DNA of 64,000 bases from Pseudacidovorax sp. RU35E (GCF_900156165.1 NZ_FTMY01000004.1:372001-436000); one strand, 5' to 3'; positions 49,912-59,811 are shown, counted from the stretch's first letter. A program made the numbers and translations. Notes: a model not told the origin generated them from the sequence alone.

Positions 49912-52900
49912 ATGAATCTCTCCAAGTTCTTCATCGACCGGCCGATCTTTGCCGGCGTGCTGTCGCTGCTGATGCTGATCGCCGGGCTGATCGCACTGCG
50001 CGGACTGCCCATCTCCGAGTACCCAGAAGTCGCGCCGCCGCAGATCGTGGTGCGCGCGCAGTACCCCGGCGCCAATCCCAAGGTCATCGCCGAGACGGTG
50101 GCGACGCCGCTCGAAGAGCAGATCAACGGCGTGGAAGGCATGCTCTACATGAGCAGCCAGGCCACCACCGACGGCGTGATGACGCTCACCGTCACCTTCC
50201 GCCTGGGCACCGACCCCGACAAGGCCCAGCAGCTGGTGCAGAACCGCGTGGCCCAGGCCGAGCCGCGGTTGCCGGAAGAGGTGCGCCGTCTGGGCCTGGC
50301 CACCGTGAAGAGCTCGCCGGACATCACGATGGTGGTGCACCTGGTGTCGCCCAACAAGCGCTACGACATCGACTACCTGCGCAACTACGCGGTGCTCAAC
50401 GTCAAGGACCGTCTGGCCCGCATCGAGGGCGTGGGCCAGGTGCAGATCTGGGGCGGCGGCGAGTACGCCATGCGCGTGTGGCTCGACCCGCAGAAGATGG
50501 CCCAGCGCGGCCTGGCCGCCGGCGACGTGGTCTCCGCCATCCGCGGGCAGAACATCCAGGCCGCGGCCGGCGTGGTCGGCGCGTCGCCGGGCCTGTCGGG
50601 CGTTGACTTGCAGCTGTCCGTGAATGCACGCGGCCGCCTGGCCAGCGAAGAGGAGTTCGGCGACATCATCGTCAAGGGCGGCAGCGTCGGTGAGCCTTCG
50701 ACCCAGGTGGTGCGTCTGCGCGACGTTGCGCGGATCCAGCTGGGCGCGGCCGACTATTCGCTGCGCTCGCTGCTGGACAACGACCCGGCCGTGGGCATCG
50801 GCGTCTTCCAGGCGCCGGGCTCCAATGCGCTGCAGATCTCCGAGCAGGTGCGCCGCACGATGACCGAGATCCAGAAGGCGATGCCCGAGGGCGTGGAATA
50901 CCGCATCGCCTACGACCCGACGCAGTTCGTGAGGGCGTCCATCGAATCGGTGATCCACACGCTGCTCGAGGCCGTGGCGCTGGTGGTGCTCGTCGTCATC
51001 CTGTTCCTGCAGACCTGGCGCGCGTCCATCATCCCGTTGCTGGCCGTGCCGGTGTCGGTGGTGGGCACCTTCGCCGTGCTGCACCTGCTGGGCTTCTCGA
51101 TCAATGCGCTGTCGCTCTTCGGCCTGGTGCTGGCCATCGGCATCGTGGTGGACGACGCCATCGTGGTGGTGGAGAACGTGGAGCGCAACATCGAGGCCGG
51201 CCTGACCCCGCGTGAGGCCACTTACAGAGCCATGCGCGAGGTGTCCGGGCCCATCATCGCCATTGCGCTGGTGCTGGTGGCGGTGTTCGTGCCGCTGGCC
51301 TTCATCTCGGGTCTGACGGGTCAGTTCTACCGGCAGTTCGCCGTCACCATCGCCATCTCGACGGTGATCTCGGCCATCAACTCGCTCACGCTGTCGCCGG
51401 CCCTGGCGGCCCTGCTGCTCAAGGGCCACGACGCGCCGCGCGATGCGCTCACGCGCGGCATGGACCGGCTGCTGGGTGGCTTCTTCCGCGGTTTCAACCG
51501 GCTGTTCCACCGCGGAAGCGAAGGCTATGGCCGCGGCGTGCGCGGCGTGATCTCGCGCAAGACGCTGATGCTGGGCATCTACATCGCGCTGGTCGCGCTG
51601 ACCTTCGGCCTGTTCAAGGCCGTGCCCGGGGGCTTCGTGCCCACGCAGGACAAGCAGTACCTGATCGGCTTCGCCCAGCTGCCCGACGGCGCCACGCTGG
51701 ACCGCACCGACGACGTGATCCGCCGCATGGGCGACATCATGAAGAAGAACCCCAATGTGGAAGGCACGCTGGCGTTCCCGGGGCTGTCGATCAACGGCTT
51801 CACCAACAGCTCCAACGCGGGCATCGTGTTCGCCATGCTCAAGCCCTTCGACCAGCGCAAGGCGCCGGAGCAGAGCGGCGCTGCGGTGGCGGGTCAGCTC
51901 AACCAGGCCTTCGGGGGCATCCAGGACGCGTTCATCGTGATGTTTCCGCCGCCGCCCGTGGCGGGCCTGGGCACCACCGGTGGCTTCAAGCTGCAGCTGG
52001 AAGACCGCGCATCGCTGGGCTACGAGGCCATGGACAAGGCGGTGCAGGCCTTCATGGCCAAGGCGCGGCAGACGCCGGAGCTGGCCGGCATGTTCACCAG
52101 CTGGCAGGTCAACGTGCCGCAGCTCTTCGCCGACGTGGACCGCACCAAGGCGCGGCAGCTGGGCGTGCCGCTGACCGACATCTTCGACACGCTGCAGATC
52201 TACCTGGGCAGCCTGTATGCCAACGACTTCAACAAGTTCGGCCGCACCTACAGCGTGCGCGTGCAGGCCGATGCGCCCTACCGCGCGCGGGCCGAGGACA
52301 TCGGCGCGCTCAAGGTGCGCTCGTCCTCGGGCGAGATGATCCCGCTGTCCGCCCTGATGAAGGTCGACGCGAGCTTCGGCCCCGAGCGCGCCATGCGCTA
52401 CAACGGCTACCTCACGGCCGACGTCAACGGCGGCGCCGCGCCCGGCTATTCCTCGGGTCAGGCGCAGGCGGCCATCGCGCGCATCGCGGCCGAGACGCTG
52501 CCGGCGGGCATCGACTTCGAATGGACCGACCTGACCTACCAGGAGATCCTGGCCGGCAACTCGGCGATCCTCGTCTTCCCGCTGGCGATCCTGCTGGTCT
52601 TCCTGGTGCTGGCCGCGCAGTACGAAAGCCTGACGCTGCCGCTGGCCATCATCCTGATCGTGCCCATGGGGCTGCTGGCGGCGATGACCGGCGTGTGGCT
52701 CTCGGCGGGGGACAACAACGTCTTCACGCAGATCGGGCTGATCGTGCTGGTCGGCCTGTCGGCCAAGAACGCGATCCTGATCGTGGAGTTCGCGCGCGAG
52801 CTGGAGTTTGCGGGTCGAACGCCGGTGCAGGCCGCCATCGAGGCCAGCCGGCTGCGTCTGCGGCCGATCCTGATGACCTCGCTGGCCTTCATCATGGGCG

Positions 52901-53193
52901 TGCTACCCCTGGTGCTGTCCACCGGCGCTGGCGCGGAGATGCGCCATGCCATGGGCGTGGCGGTGTTCGCCGGGATGATCGGCGTGACGGCCTTCGGCCT
53001 CTTCCTCACGCCCGTCTTCTACGTGGCGCTGCGCCGCCTGGCGGGCAACCGGCCACTGCGGCAGCACGGCCAGGTGCCGGCCCATGCCGACGACTTCGTC
53101 TCGGCCGAGCATCCCGCCGCGCCGGGCCATCACGGCGGCGGTGGCGGTGGTCTTGCGGCCCTGCCCGCGGCACCGCGCGGCGCCCACGAATGA
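49912..53193 (+). CDS. bpeF: RND multidrug efflux transporter, BpeF/MexF-like
   Basis: 1093 residues, twelve membrane segments with two large periplasmic loops (HAE1 family). Start at 49912 after AGGAG. N-terminus NLSKFFIDRPIFAGVLSLLMLIAG; proton-relay Asp pair D414-D415 in GIVVDDAIVVVENVERNIEAG; RND motif GFVPTQDKQYLIGFAQLPDGA. It exports drugs from periplasm or inner membrane by proton antiport. MexF/BpeF/CeoB relatives export chloramphenicol, trimethoprim and fluoroquinolones; this specificity is inferred. A His/Gly/Ala-rich tail closes the protein. Confidence 0.92.
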   Translation: MNLSKFFIDRPIFAGVLSLLMLIAGLIALRGLPISEYPEVAPPQIVVRAQYPGANPKVIAETVATPLEEQINGVEGMLYMSSQATTDGVMTLTVTFRLGTDPDKAQQLVQNRVAQAEPRLPEEVRRLGLATVKSSPDITMVVHLVSPNKRYDIDYLRNYAVLNVKDRLARIEGVGQVQIWGGGEYAMRVWLDPQKMAQRGLAAGDVVSAIRGQNIQAAAGVVGASPGLSGVDLQLSVNARGRLASEEEFGDIIVKGGSVGEPSTQVVRLRDVARIQLGAADYSLRSLLDNDPAVGIGVFQAPGSNALQISEQVRRTMTEIQKAMPEGVEYRIAYDPTQFVRASIESVIHTLLEAVALVVLVVILFLQTWRASIIPLLAVPVSVVGTFAVLHLLGFSINALSLFGLVLAIGIVVDDAIVVVENVERNIEAGLTPREATYRAMREVSGPIIAIALVLVAVFVPLAFISGLTGQFYRQFAVTIAISTVISAINSLTLSPALAALLLKGHDAPRDALTRGMDRLLGGFFRGFNRLFHRGSEGYGRGVRGVISRKTLMLGIYIALVALTFGLFKAVPGGFVPTQDKQYLIGFAQLPDGATLDRTDDVIRRMGDIMKKNPNVEGTLAFPGLSINGFTNSSNAGIVFAMLKPFDQRKAPEQSGAAVAGQLNQAFGGIQDAFIVMFPPPPVAGLGTTGGFKLQLEDRASLGYEAMDKAVQAFMAKARQTPELAGMFTSWQVNVPQLFADVDRTKARQLGVPLTDIFDTLQIYLGSLYANDFNKFGRTYSVRVQADAPYRARAEDIGALKVRSSSGEMIPLSALMKVDASFGPERAMRYNGYLTADVNGGAAPGYSSGQAQAAIARIAAETLPAGIDFEWTDLTYQEILAGNSAILVFPLAILLVFLVLAAQYESLTLPLAIILIVPMGLLAAMTGVWLSAGDNNVFTQIGLIVLVGLSAKNAILIVEFARELEFAGRTPVQAAIEASRLRLRPILMTSLAFIMGVLPLVLSTGAGAEMRHAMGVAVFAGMIGVTAFGLFLTPVFYVALRRLAGNRPLRQHGQVPAHADDFVSAEHPAAPGHHGGGGGGLAALPAAPRGAHE

Positions 53194-53228
53194 CGCCCAT
53201 GCATTCCTTGTTCACGAGGACAACGACC

Positions 53229-54839
53229 ATGACCCACACGCATGCACGCTCGTCGAGCGCACCGTCGACGATGGAGACGACCCTGAACCGCGCCGCGCAG
53301 GCGCGCCCCACCTTCGATCGCCTCCAGCCGTTCACGCTGGGCCTGTCGAAGCGCCGCGCCCTCGTTCCGCTGCTGGCCGCTTTGGTGCTCGCCGGCTGCG
53401 CCACCGCACCTGCGGAGTTGCCAGCCGTCCCCACGCCCGTCCGTTTCAAGGAGGCACTGTCCGTCACGCAGTCCACGACCGAGGGCCGATGGACCGAGGC
53501 CGCCCCCGCCGAGGCCCAGCCCCGCGGCGAATGGTGGAAGGCCTTCCAGGACCCGGTGCTCGATGCGCTTGTGGCGCAGGCGGCCGAGGCCAATACCAGC
53601 CTGCAACAGGCGGCGGCCCGTGTGCGGCAGGCGAGGGCGCTGCTGCGCAATGCCGAGGCCGACCGTTCGCCGCAGCTCGGCCTGGGCGGGGGCGCCACAC
53701 GCCAGCGCGGGCTGGACCGCAACCAGTCCTCGCAGCCTTCGACCCTGGTCAATGCAGGTGTCAGCGCCTCCTGGGAGCTGGACCTGTTCGGCCGCCTGGC
53801 CCGCCTGCAGGATGCCGCTGCGCTCGACGCCCAGGCGCGCGAAGCCCTGCTGCAGAGCACGCGCCTGATGGTGCAGGCCGAGGTCGCGCAGACCTACCTG
53901 GCCCTGCGCGCAGCCGACGAGGAGCGCGCCCTGGTGCGCGACGGCGTGGCCGCCTACCGCGACACGCTGCGTCTCACCCAGCGCCGCGAGCAGGCCGGCG
54001 ATGTGGCCGCGCTGGATGTGGCGCGCATGCAGGCCGAGGTGTCGGCCAACGAGTCCGAGGCACTGGCCCTGGACCGCCGCCGCGCGGAGCTCGAACATGC
54101 ACTGGCCGTGCTGTTCGGCCGTGCGCCGTCGGACTTCGGCATCGGCGTCGATCGCTGGCAGACCGCACTGCCGGTGGTGCCGGCGGGCGTGCCCTCCACC
54201 GTGCTGCTGCGTCGGCCCGACGTCGCCGCAGCCCAGGCGGCCGTGCTGGCCGCACAGGCGCGCCTGGGTGCGGCGCAGGCAGCGTACTTCCCGGACATCG
54301 CGCTCACGGCGGGCGGCGGCTTTGCTTCGCCGGAACTGGGCGACCTGTTCAAGTGGTCCGCGCGCTCGTGGGGGGTGGGCGCGCTGCTGTCGCTGCCGCT
54401 GCTCGACGGCGGCCAGCGCGCGGCGGGCGTGGAGCGGGCGGGCGGTGTGCTCGATGAAGCGGCCGCAGCCTATCGCGCGCAATCGCTCGATGCCTTCCGC
54501 GAGGTGGAGGACCAGCTCTCGGGCCTGCGCCTGCTGCAGCAGCAGGCCGCTGCGCAGGCCACGGCCGTGGAGGCCGCGTCGCGTGCCCTGCAACTCTCGG
54601 ACACCCGCTACCGCAATGGCTACATCAGCCAGCTCGATGTGCTCGATGCACGCCGCAGCGCGCTGCGCAACCAGCGGCAGGCGCTGCAGGTGCGCTCCGC
54701 GCAGTACCAGGCCACGGTGGCGCTGGTGCGGGCGCTGGGCGGGGATTGGGGGAGTGCGCCGGTGACTGCACAGTCGGCGCCGGCCGTGGATGCCCAGGAT
54801 CGGACGCTCACGGCGTCGAAGCCGCAAAGCGGCACTTAG
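53229..54839 (+). CDS. oprC: RND outer-membrane factor, OprC/OpcM-like lipoprotein
   Basis: 536 residues from 53229, where GAGGA lies eight bases upstream; starts at 53190 and 53199 overlap or abut the RND gene. The lipobox LVLAGC (Cys ~57) sits unusually far from this start, so a start at 53271 (signal of 42 residues) is also possible. The two TolC-type repeats are visible (~100-290 and ~300-510), with VSASWELDLFGRLARLQDAA and VGALLSLPLLDGGQRAAGVE at equivalent points. It forms the outer-membrane channel of the pump and ends the efflux operon. Confidence 0.9.
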   Translation: MTHTHARSSSAPSTMETTLNRAAQARPTFDRLQPFTLGLSKRRALVPLLAALVLAGCATAPAELPAVPTPVRFKEALSVTQSTTEGRWTEAAPAEAQPRGEWWKAFQDPVLDALVAQAAEANTSLQQAAARVRQARALLRNAEADRSPQLGLGGGATRQRGLDRNQSSQPSTLVNAGVSASWELDLFGRLARLQDAAALDAQAREALLQSTRLMVQAEVAQTYLALRAADEERALVRDGVAAYRDTLRLTQRREQAGDVAALDVARMQAEVSANESEALALDRRRAELEHALAVLFGRAPSDFGIGVDRWQTALPVVPAGVPSTVLLRRPDVAAAQAAVLAAQARLGAAQAAYFPDIALTAGGGFASPELGDLFKWSARSWGVGALLSLPLLDGGQRAAGVERAGGVLDEAAAAYRAQSLDAFREVEDQLSGLRLLQQQAAAQATAVEAASRALQLSDTRYRNGYISQLDVLDARRSALRNQRQALQVRSAQYQATVALVRALGGDWGSAPVTAQSAPAVDAQDRTLTASKPQSGT

Positions 54840-54885
54840 CCTTCGGCGGCCTGCGTCGGGGCGCACCCGGCGGTCAGGCCGGCGC

Positions 54886-55152
54886 TCAGCGGATCGGCTC
54901 GGGCGCCGTGGCGGCCTCCAGCTGCGTCAGCCAGCGCAGCGCCTCGCCCCGCGAGCTGCCGCACATCTCGGCCGATGGTGCGAGGCCCGCGCAGCAGGCC
55001 GGACGTCCGGGCTGGCCGAAGATGCGGCAGCGGTGGTCGTCGGACAGCTGGATGCAGCGCACGCCCGCCGGCTTGCCGTGCGGCATGCCGGGAATGGGGC
55101 TGGAGATGGAGGGCGCGGTGCAGCAGGCACCGCAGTCGGGGCGGCAATCCAT
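54886..55152 (-). CDS. YkgJ/UPF0153 cysteine-cluster protein
   Basis: 88 residues. Cysteine pattern CRPDCGACC near the N-terminus, then [26 protein letters not shown] and MCG, typical of the small YkgJ-type proteins proposed to bind Zn or Fe-S. Convergent with the outer-membrane-factor gene (46 bases apart). Function not known; no link to efflux evident. Confidence 0.82.
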   Translation of the reverse strand: MDCRPDCGACCTAPSISSPIPGMPHGKPAGVRCIQLSDDHRCRIFGQPGRPACCAGLAPSAEMCGSSRGEALRWLTQLEAATAPEPIR

Positions 55153-55250
55153 GGCGGGCACTGTAGTGGACCGCATGAACCGGGCGTGCGTGCAGGGTCG
55201 GCTGCGCGACGCCGCAGACGGGGGCTGGGGCGTCCGACAGCCGGTCACGG

Positions 55251-56138
55251 TCACGGCGGCGGCTCGCCCGACGCGTACGCCTGCTCGATCAGGCGCACCA
55301 GCTCCAGCACCGCGGGACCCAGGTTGCGCGTGTTGCGCCGGGCCAGGCCGATGTCGCGGAAGAAGGTGTTCTCGGCCAGCGGCAGTGCCACCACGCCCGG
55401 CGGCCAGGCCGTGCGGCCGAAGACCTCGGGCACCAGGGCGACGCCCATGCCGCAGGCCACCATCTGCGCCATGGCATCCAGGTCGTCGATCTCCACGCTG
55501 TCCTGCACGTCGATGCGCGACGTGCGCAGGAAGCGCTCCACCAGCCGTCCGCCGAAGGACGTGCGGTCGTAGCGGATGAAGGCCTGGCTGGCCAGCAGCG
55601 CGCGCCAGTCGTGAGGCGCGGGTAGGGCCGCCGGCACCAGCAGGCGAAAGGGCTCGTGCGAGAGCGGCGTCCACGCCAGGTCGGCCTGCAGTGCGAAGCC
55701 GGGGCGGATCATGATGGCGGCATCCACCTCGCCGGCGTCCACCTGGTTGAGCAGATGGAAGGAAACGCCCGGCACCACGCGCACATGCACCGCCGGATGC
55801 CGGGCCCGGAAGCGCGACAGCACCCCGGGCAACACGCTGGCCTGCGCGGAGGCGATGGCCCCGAGCACCACCCGGCCGCCCAGCGGCCGGCTGCGCCGCT
55901 GCTCGGCCATCTCGTCGAAGAGCCTCACCACCTCGCGGGCCTGTGCCAGCGCGTTCAGTCCCTCGGCATTCAACTGCGCGGCGCGGCCAGCGCGGGCGAA
56001 GAGGGCATGGCCCAGCTGCTCTTCCAGCCGCTGCACCTGCGCGCTCACGGCAGCCTGGGTCAGGCCGATACGCTGGCCTGCGCGCGCGAAGGTGCCTTCC
56101 TCGGCGATGGCAATGAAGGTCTTGAGTTCGCGGATCAT
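55251..56138 (-). CDS. LysR-type regulator, CynR/AaeR-like
   Basis: 295 residues. N-terminal [34 protein letters not shown] and a full effector domain ([23 protein letters not shown] onwards). Starts four bases from a perfect palindrome (56142-56160) that it shares with the divergent VOC-family gene, so it probably controls both that gene and itself. Confidence 0.87.
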   Translation of the reverse strand: MIRELKTFIAIAEEGTFARAGQRIGLTQAAVSAQVQRLEEQLGHALFARAGRAAQLNAEGLNALAQAREVVRLFDEMAEQRRSRPLGGRVVLGAIASAQASVLPGVLSRFRARHPAVHVRVVPGVSFHLLNQVDAGEVDAAIMIRPGFALQADLAWTPLSHEPFRLLVPAALPAPHDWRALLASQAFIRYDRTSFGGRLVERFLRTSRIDVQDSVEIDDLDAMAQMVACGMGVALVPEVFGRTAWPPGVVALPLAENTFFRDIGLARRNTRNLGPAVLELVRLIEQAYASGEPPP

Positions 56139-56141
56139 GAA

Positions 56142-56160
56142 TGATCGATGCTATCGATCA
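56142..56160. promoter_or_regulatory. Perfect palindrome between LysR and VOC genes
   Basis: TGATCGAT, GCT, ATCGATCA: 8-base arms, no mismatch, four bases from the LysR start codon. It is followed toward the VOC gene by an A+T-rich tract (56170-56190, with ATATATTGATTTTG) that may hold the VOC promoter. Best explained as an operator bound by the LysR protein. Confidence 0.65.
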
Positions 56161-56229
56161 GTGGAGGAAAAATATATTGATTTTGTTTTTGGTCAAGCTT
56201 TCCTAGACTGCCTGCCAGTTCCCCCACCC

Positions 56230-56685
56230 ATGCACAACGCCATGATCGACGTGACCACCAATCCGACCCTGATGTCGCCCTTCCACCTGGCCTTTCCGGT
56301 CGACGACCTGGCCGAGGCGCGCCGCTTCTATGGCGAGCTGCTCGGCTGTCCGGAGGGACGCAGTTCCGAGGACTGGATCGACTTCAACTTCTACGGCCAC
56401 CAGATCGTGGCGCACCTGGCGCCCGGCGAATGCGGCGCCTCGCAGCGCAACGCCGTGGACGGCCACGGCGTGCCGGTGCGGCACTTCGGCATCGTGCTGC
56501 CCATGGCGCAGTGGGAAGACATGGCGCAGCGCCTGCGTGGCGCCGGCGTCGAATTCGTGATCGAGCCCTATGTGCGCTTCAAGGGCGAGGTCGGCGAGCA
56601 GGCCACCATGTTCTTCATGGACCCGGCCGGCAACGCGATGGAGATCAAGGCCTTCAAGGACATCACGCGGCTCTTCGCCAAGTAA
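56230..56685 (+). CDS. VOC-family (glyoxalase/dioxygenase-like) protein
   Basis: 151 residues. Two beta-alpha-beta-beta-beta modules: [25 protein letters not shown] (~15-39) and [19 protein letters not shown] onwards, ending [17 protein letters not shown]. Metal-ligand candidates are the first-module His (FHLAF), the His in RHFGI and the Glu in AMEIK. Members include glyoxalases, extradiol dioxygenases and resistance proteins. Starts at 56242 or 56272 are also possible. Divergent from a LysR gene across a shared operator. Confidence 0.83.
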   Translation: MHNAMIDVTTNPTLMSPFHLAFPVDDLAEARRFYGELLGCPEGRSSEDWIDFNFYGHQIVAHLAPGECGASQRNAVDGHGVPVRHFGIVLPMAQWEDMAQRLRGAGVEFVIEPYVRFKGEVGEQATMFFMDPAGNAMEIKAFKDITRLFAK

Positions 56686-56715
56686 GCCCCGGTTCCAACG
56701 CAGCGACGCGTCGTG

Positions 56716-57408
56716 CTACCGGCCCCCGCCCAGCGTCCCGTCGCCCAGCTGGCGCGCATAGACGGCCAGCACGATGCGCTCCGAATGCACCAGGTACTCG
56801 TTCAGCGCGGCCGAGGCCTTCGCGAAGTCGCCGGCTTCGGTGAGGTCCAGGATGCTGCTGTTCATGTCCACGTAGGGCGCATGCAGGAATTCGGGGTCGC
56901 GCAGCAGGCCGAAGGCCAGGCGCAGTTCGGCCAGCACCTGCGCGAACAGCAGGTTCAGCCGTTCGCTGTCGGCCAGCTGGACGATGCCCATGTGGAAGGC
57001 CATGTTGGCCGTGCCCACGCCCAGCCAGTCGCCGGCCTGCCGGGCGCGCAGGGCGGCATCGACGGCCTCGCGCATCCGCTTCTTGGCCGGATGCCGCGGA
57101 TAGGCCTGGGCCAGCGCCTGGCATTCGATGAGCCGGCGCACCCGGTAGATGTCGATGATGGCCGCAATGCTCGGCACCGACACGAAGACGCCCCGGTTGG
57201 GCTCGTGCCGCAGCAGCCCGTCCTTGGTGAGCAGGCGGAACACCTCCCGCAGCGTGTTACGCGAGATGCCCAGGTGCTCGCTCAGGCTCTGTTCGGACAG
57301 GCGCTGACCCGGCTGGAACTCGCCGGCCGTGATCTTCTGGCGCAGCTGTTCGGCCATGCGTTCGCTCAGGGGCAGGGCGGGCAGATCGGCGGTGGCAGCT
57401 GTCGTCAT
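56716..57408 (-). CDS. GntR-family regulator, FCD (FadR-like) domain
   Basis: 230 residues. N-terminal winged helix (~15-75, with LSERMAEQLRQKITAGEFQPGQRLSEQSLSEHLGISRNTLREVFRLLTKDGLL) and an all-helical FCD effector domain with metal-ligand candidates (D/H positions in NMAFHMGIV and the C-terminal NEYLVHSERIV). FCD regulators usually sense carboxylic acids. Divergent from the ABC transporter/5-oxoprolinase genes; a palindrome ATTGTT-C-AACAAT lies between them, at 57520. Confidence 0.88.
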   Translation of the reverse strand: MTTAATADLPALPLSERMAEQLRQKITAGEFQPGQRLSEQSLSEHLGISRNTLREVFRLLTKDGLLRHEPNRGVFVSVPSIAAIIDIYRVRRLIECQALAQAYPRHPAKKRMREAVDAALRARQAGDWLGVGTANMAFHMGIVQLADSERLNLLFAQVLAELRLAFGLLRDPEFLHAPYVDMNSSILDLTEAGDFAKASAALNEYLVHSERIVLAVYARQLGDGTLGGGR

Positions 57409-57519
57409 GGCGGGTCCGTAGTGGCCGCTTTGTAGCAGATCGCCCCACCGCCTTCCGTGCACCACGGCGACCCGCCGATGCACCGCGCCAGGGCAAACCC
57501 TGGCCTTCCATGCGCCAAA

Positions 57520-57532
57520 ATTGTTCAACAAT
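57520..57532. promoter_or_regulatory. Candidate GntR operator before liv-pxp operon
   Basis: Palindrome ATTGTT-C-AACAAT (6-base arms), followed by a second TTGTTGTTGTTGATC stretch at 57537-57551. The A+T-rich patch stands out between the divergent GntR gene and the substrate-binding-protein gene, the usual place for a GntR/FCD operator. Confidence 0.5.
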
Positions 57533-57670
57533 CATTTTGTTGTTGTTGATCTTGATTGCTCGTCTTGTTCTTTGATGGCATGGGTTTTGCGTGATCAACA
57601 CCTCCAACCTGTTGCCGCCATGGCGACCCGGCACCCGATGCCGTCCAACCTTTTTTTCGAGGAGTTGCTG

Positions 57671-58918
57671 ATGAACCGCAGAGAGATCCTGATGCAGATG
57701 GCCGGCCTGGGCGCCCTGGCGATGAGTGCCACGCCGAGCTGGGCCGCCGACGACGACATCGTGGTCGGCGCCATCTATCCGATGAGCGGCCCCAATGCCC
57801 AGGTGGGCGTGGATGCGCGCCATGCCATCGACACCGCACTGCAGATCATCAACACGCCCACACAGGTCGACCTGCCGGGCGCGGCCGGCGCGGGCATCGC
57901 CAGCCTGGGCGGGCGCAAGTTGCGCGTGGTCTATGCCGACCACCAGGCCGACCCGCAGAAGGGCCGCGCCGAGGCCGAGCGCCTGATCACCCAGGAGAAG
58001 GCCGTGGCCATCATCGGCTGCTTCCACTCGTCGGTGGCGGCCACCGTCGGCACCACCTGCGAGCGCTACGGCGTGCCATTCGTGTGCGCGGATTCGTCCT
58101 CGCCCAGCCTGCACCGCCGCAACCTCAAGACCTTCTTCCGCCCGGCCGCGCACGACGAGATGTTCTCCGAGGCCATGTTCGACTTCATGGACCTGCAGAA
58201 GAAGCAGGGCAAGAAGGTCGAGACCGTGGCCCTGTTCTTCGAGGACACCATCTTCGGCACCGACTCCTCGACCGTGCAGCGCAAGCTGGCCGCCGAGCGC
58301 GGCTACAAGGTGGCGGCGGACGTGAAGTTCCGCGCCAACTCGCCCTCGCTGTCGGCCGAGGTGCAGCAGCTCAAGTCCGCCAATGCCGACGTGCTGCTGC
58401 CCTCCTGCTACACCACCGACGTCATCCTGCTGATGAACACCTGCACGCAGCTGGGCTACAAGCCGCGCAACATCGTGGCGCAGGCCGCCGGCTTCGTGGA
58501 GAAGGCCGCGCTCGACGTGGTGGGCGACAAGCTGCAGGGCATGATCACCCGCGCGAGCTTCGCGCTGGACACCGCCGGCAAGCGGCCCTCCATCGCCTTC
58601 GTCGACGCCGCCTTCAAGGCCCGCGCCGGCCGCGACCTGAACGACGCCAGCTCGCGCCAGTTCATGGCCGCCATCGTGCTGGGCGACGCGCTGCAGCGCG
58701 CCGGCTCCACCGACAGCGAGAAGCTGCGCGCGGCCCTCGCCGCCACCGACATCCCGGGCGAGAAGACCATCATGCCGTGGTCGCGCGTCAAGTTCGACGC
58801 CAGCGGCCAGAACACCTTCGCGAGCCCGGTGCTGCAGCAGTTCAAGGGCACGGGCTTCGTCACCGTCTTCCCGACGGCGGTGGCCATGGGCCAGCCCGTC
58901 TGGCCGATGAACGGCTGA
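57671..58918 (+). CDS. Branched-chain-type ABC transporter, substrate-binding protein
   Basis: 415 residues. Start at 57671 behind AGGAG; a longer frame has no ribosome site. Signal peptide to ~AWA (residue 25), then a type I periplasmic-binding fold (IVVGAIYPMSGPNAQVGVDARHAIDTALQIIN, then VYADHQADPQKGRAEAERLITQEKAVAIIG, then VALFFEDTIFGTDSSTVQRKLAAE). LivK/AmiC-like. First gene of a liv operon that runs into 5-oxoprolinase genes, so an amide or lactam rather than leucine may be the ligand (inference). Confidence 0.9.
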   Translation: MNRREILMQMAGLGALAMSATPSWAADDDIVVGAIYPMSGPNAQVGVDARHAIDTALQIINTPTQVDLPGAAGAGIASLGGRKLRVVYADHQADPQKGRAEAERLITQEKAVAIIGCFHSSVAATVGTTCERYGVPFVCADSSSPSLHRRNLKTFFRPAAHDEMFSEAMFDFMDLQKKQGKKVETVALFFEDTIFGTDSSTVQRKLAAERGYKVAADVKFRANSPSLSAEVQQLKSANADVLLPSCYTTDVILLMNTCTQLGYKPRNIVAQAAGFVEKAALDVVGDKLQGMITRASFALDTAGKRPSIAFVDAAFKARAGRDLNDASSRQFMAAIVLGDALQRAGSTDSEKLRAALAATDIPGEKTIMPWSRVKFDASGQNTFASPVLQQFKGTGFVTVFPTAVAMGQPVWPMNG

Positions 58919-58932
58919 GCCGGACCAAGCCG

Positions 58933-59811
58933 ATGAACGCGCAAGCAATCGCGCAGGTGCTCGCCAGCGGCGTGCTGATGGGGCTCATGTACGCCCTCAT
59001 CGCCGTCGGCCTGTCGCTCATCTTCGGGCTGATGGACGTCGTGAACTTCGCCCACGGCGAGTTCCTGATGATGGGCATGTACCTCACCTTCGGCCTGGCG
59101 GTGGGCCTGCACCTGGACCCGCTCATCGGCATGCCGATCGTGGGTGCGGTGCTGTTCATGGCGGGGGTGCTGGTGTACCTGCTGATCGTGCGCCATGCCA
59201 TGCGGGCCAAGGCCAACGTGGGCATGGTGCAGATCTTCTCCACCTTCGGCCTGGGCACGCTGATGCAGGGCCTGGCCCAGTACTTCTTCACGCCCGACTA
59301 CCGCCAGATCAGCAACAGCTGGCTGGCGAACAAGACGGTGGAGATCGGCGGCGTCTTCCTGCCGCAGCCGCAGATCGCGGGCGCCGTGGTCTCGCTGCTG
59401 GCCTTCGGCGGGCTGTACCTGCTGATGTCGCGCACCGACTTCGGCCGCGCGCTGGAAGCCACGCGCGAGGACCAGGGCGCCGTGGCGCTGGTGGGCATCG
59501 ACCGCAACCGCGTCTTCGCCCTGGGCTGGGGCCTGGGCCTGGCGATGGTGGGCGTGGCCGGCGCCATGCTGGCCAACTTCTATTACATCCATCCGCAGGT
59601 GGGCGGCGCCTTCAGCGGCATCGCCTATGTGGTGGTCGCCCTGGGCGGCTTCGGCAGCGTGTTCGGCGCGCTGGTGGGTGGCGTGGTGGTCGGGCTGGTG
59701 GAGGCCATGACCACGCTGGTGCTGCCCGCCTCGCTCAAGACCGTGGGCGTGTATGCCCTGTACCTGCTGGTGGTGCTGCTGCGTCCCAGCGGCCTTTTCG
59801 GGAGACTCTGA
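58933..59811 (+). CDS. livH: Branched-chain-type ABC permease, LivH-like
   Basis: 292 residues with about eight membrane segments and the LivH signature GLMDVVNFAHGEFLMMGMY near the N-terminus; ends GVYALYLLVVLLRPSGLFGRL. Inner-membrane channel subunit pairing with the LivM-like protein. Its stop shares one base with the next start (TGATG), so the two subunits are made together. Confidence 0.93.
   Translation: MNAQAIAQVLASGVLMGLMYALIAVGLSLIFGLMDVVNFAHGEFLMMGMYLTFGLAVGLHLDPLIGMPIVGAVLFMAGVLVYLLIVRHAMRAKANVGMVQIFSTFGLGTLMQGLAQYFFTPDYRQISNSWLANKTVEIGGVFLPQPQIAGAVVSLLAFGGLYLLMSRTDFGRALEATREDQGAVALVGIDRNRVFALGWGLGLAMVGVAGAMLANFYYIHPQVGGAFSGIAYVVVALGGFGSVFGALVGGVVVGLVEAMTTLVLPASLKTVGVYALYLLVVLLRPSGLFGRL

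Noticed and set aside
48277..51510. Very long open frame on the minus strand opposite the efflux genes
   Set aside because: It lies antisense to the clearly recognisable membrane-fusion and RND genes, is rich in His, Gln, Arg and Gly, and has no domain or ribosome site. Long antisense frames are normal in DNA of this base composition.
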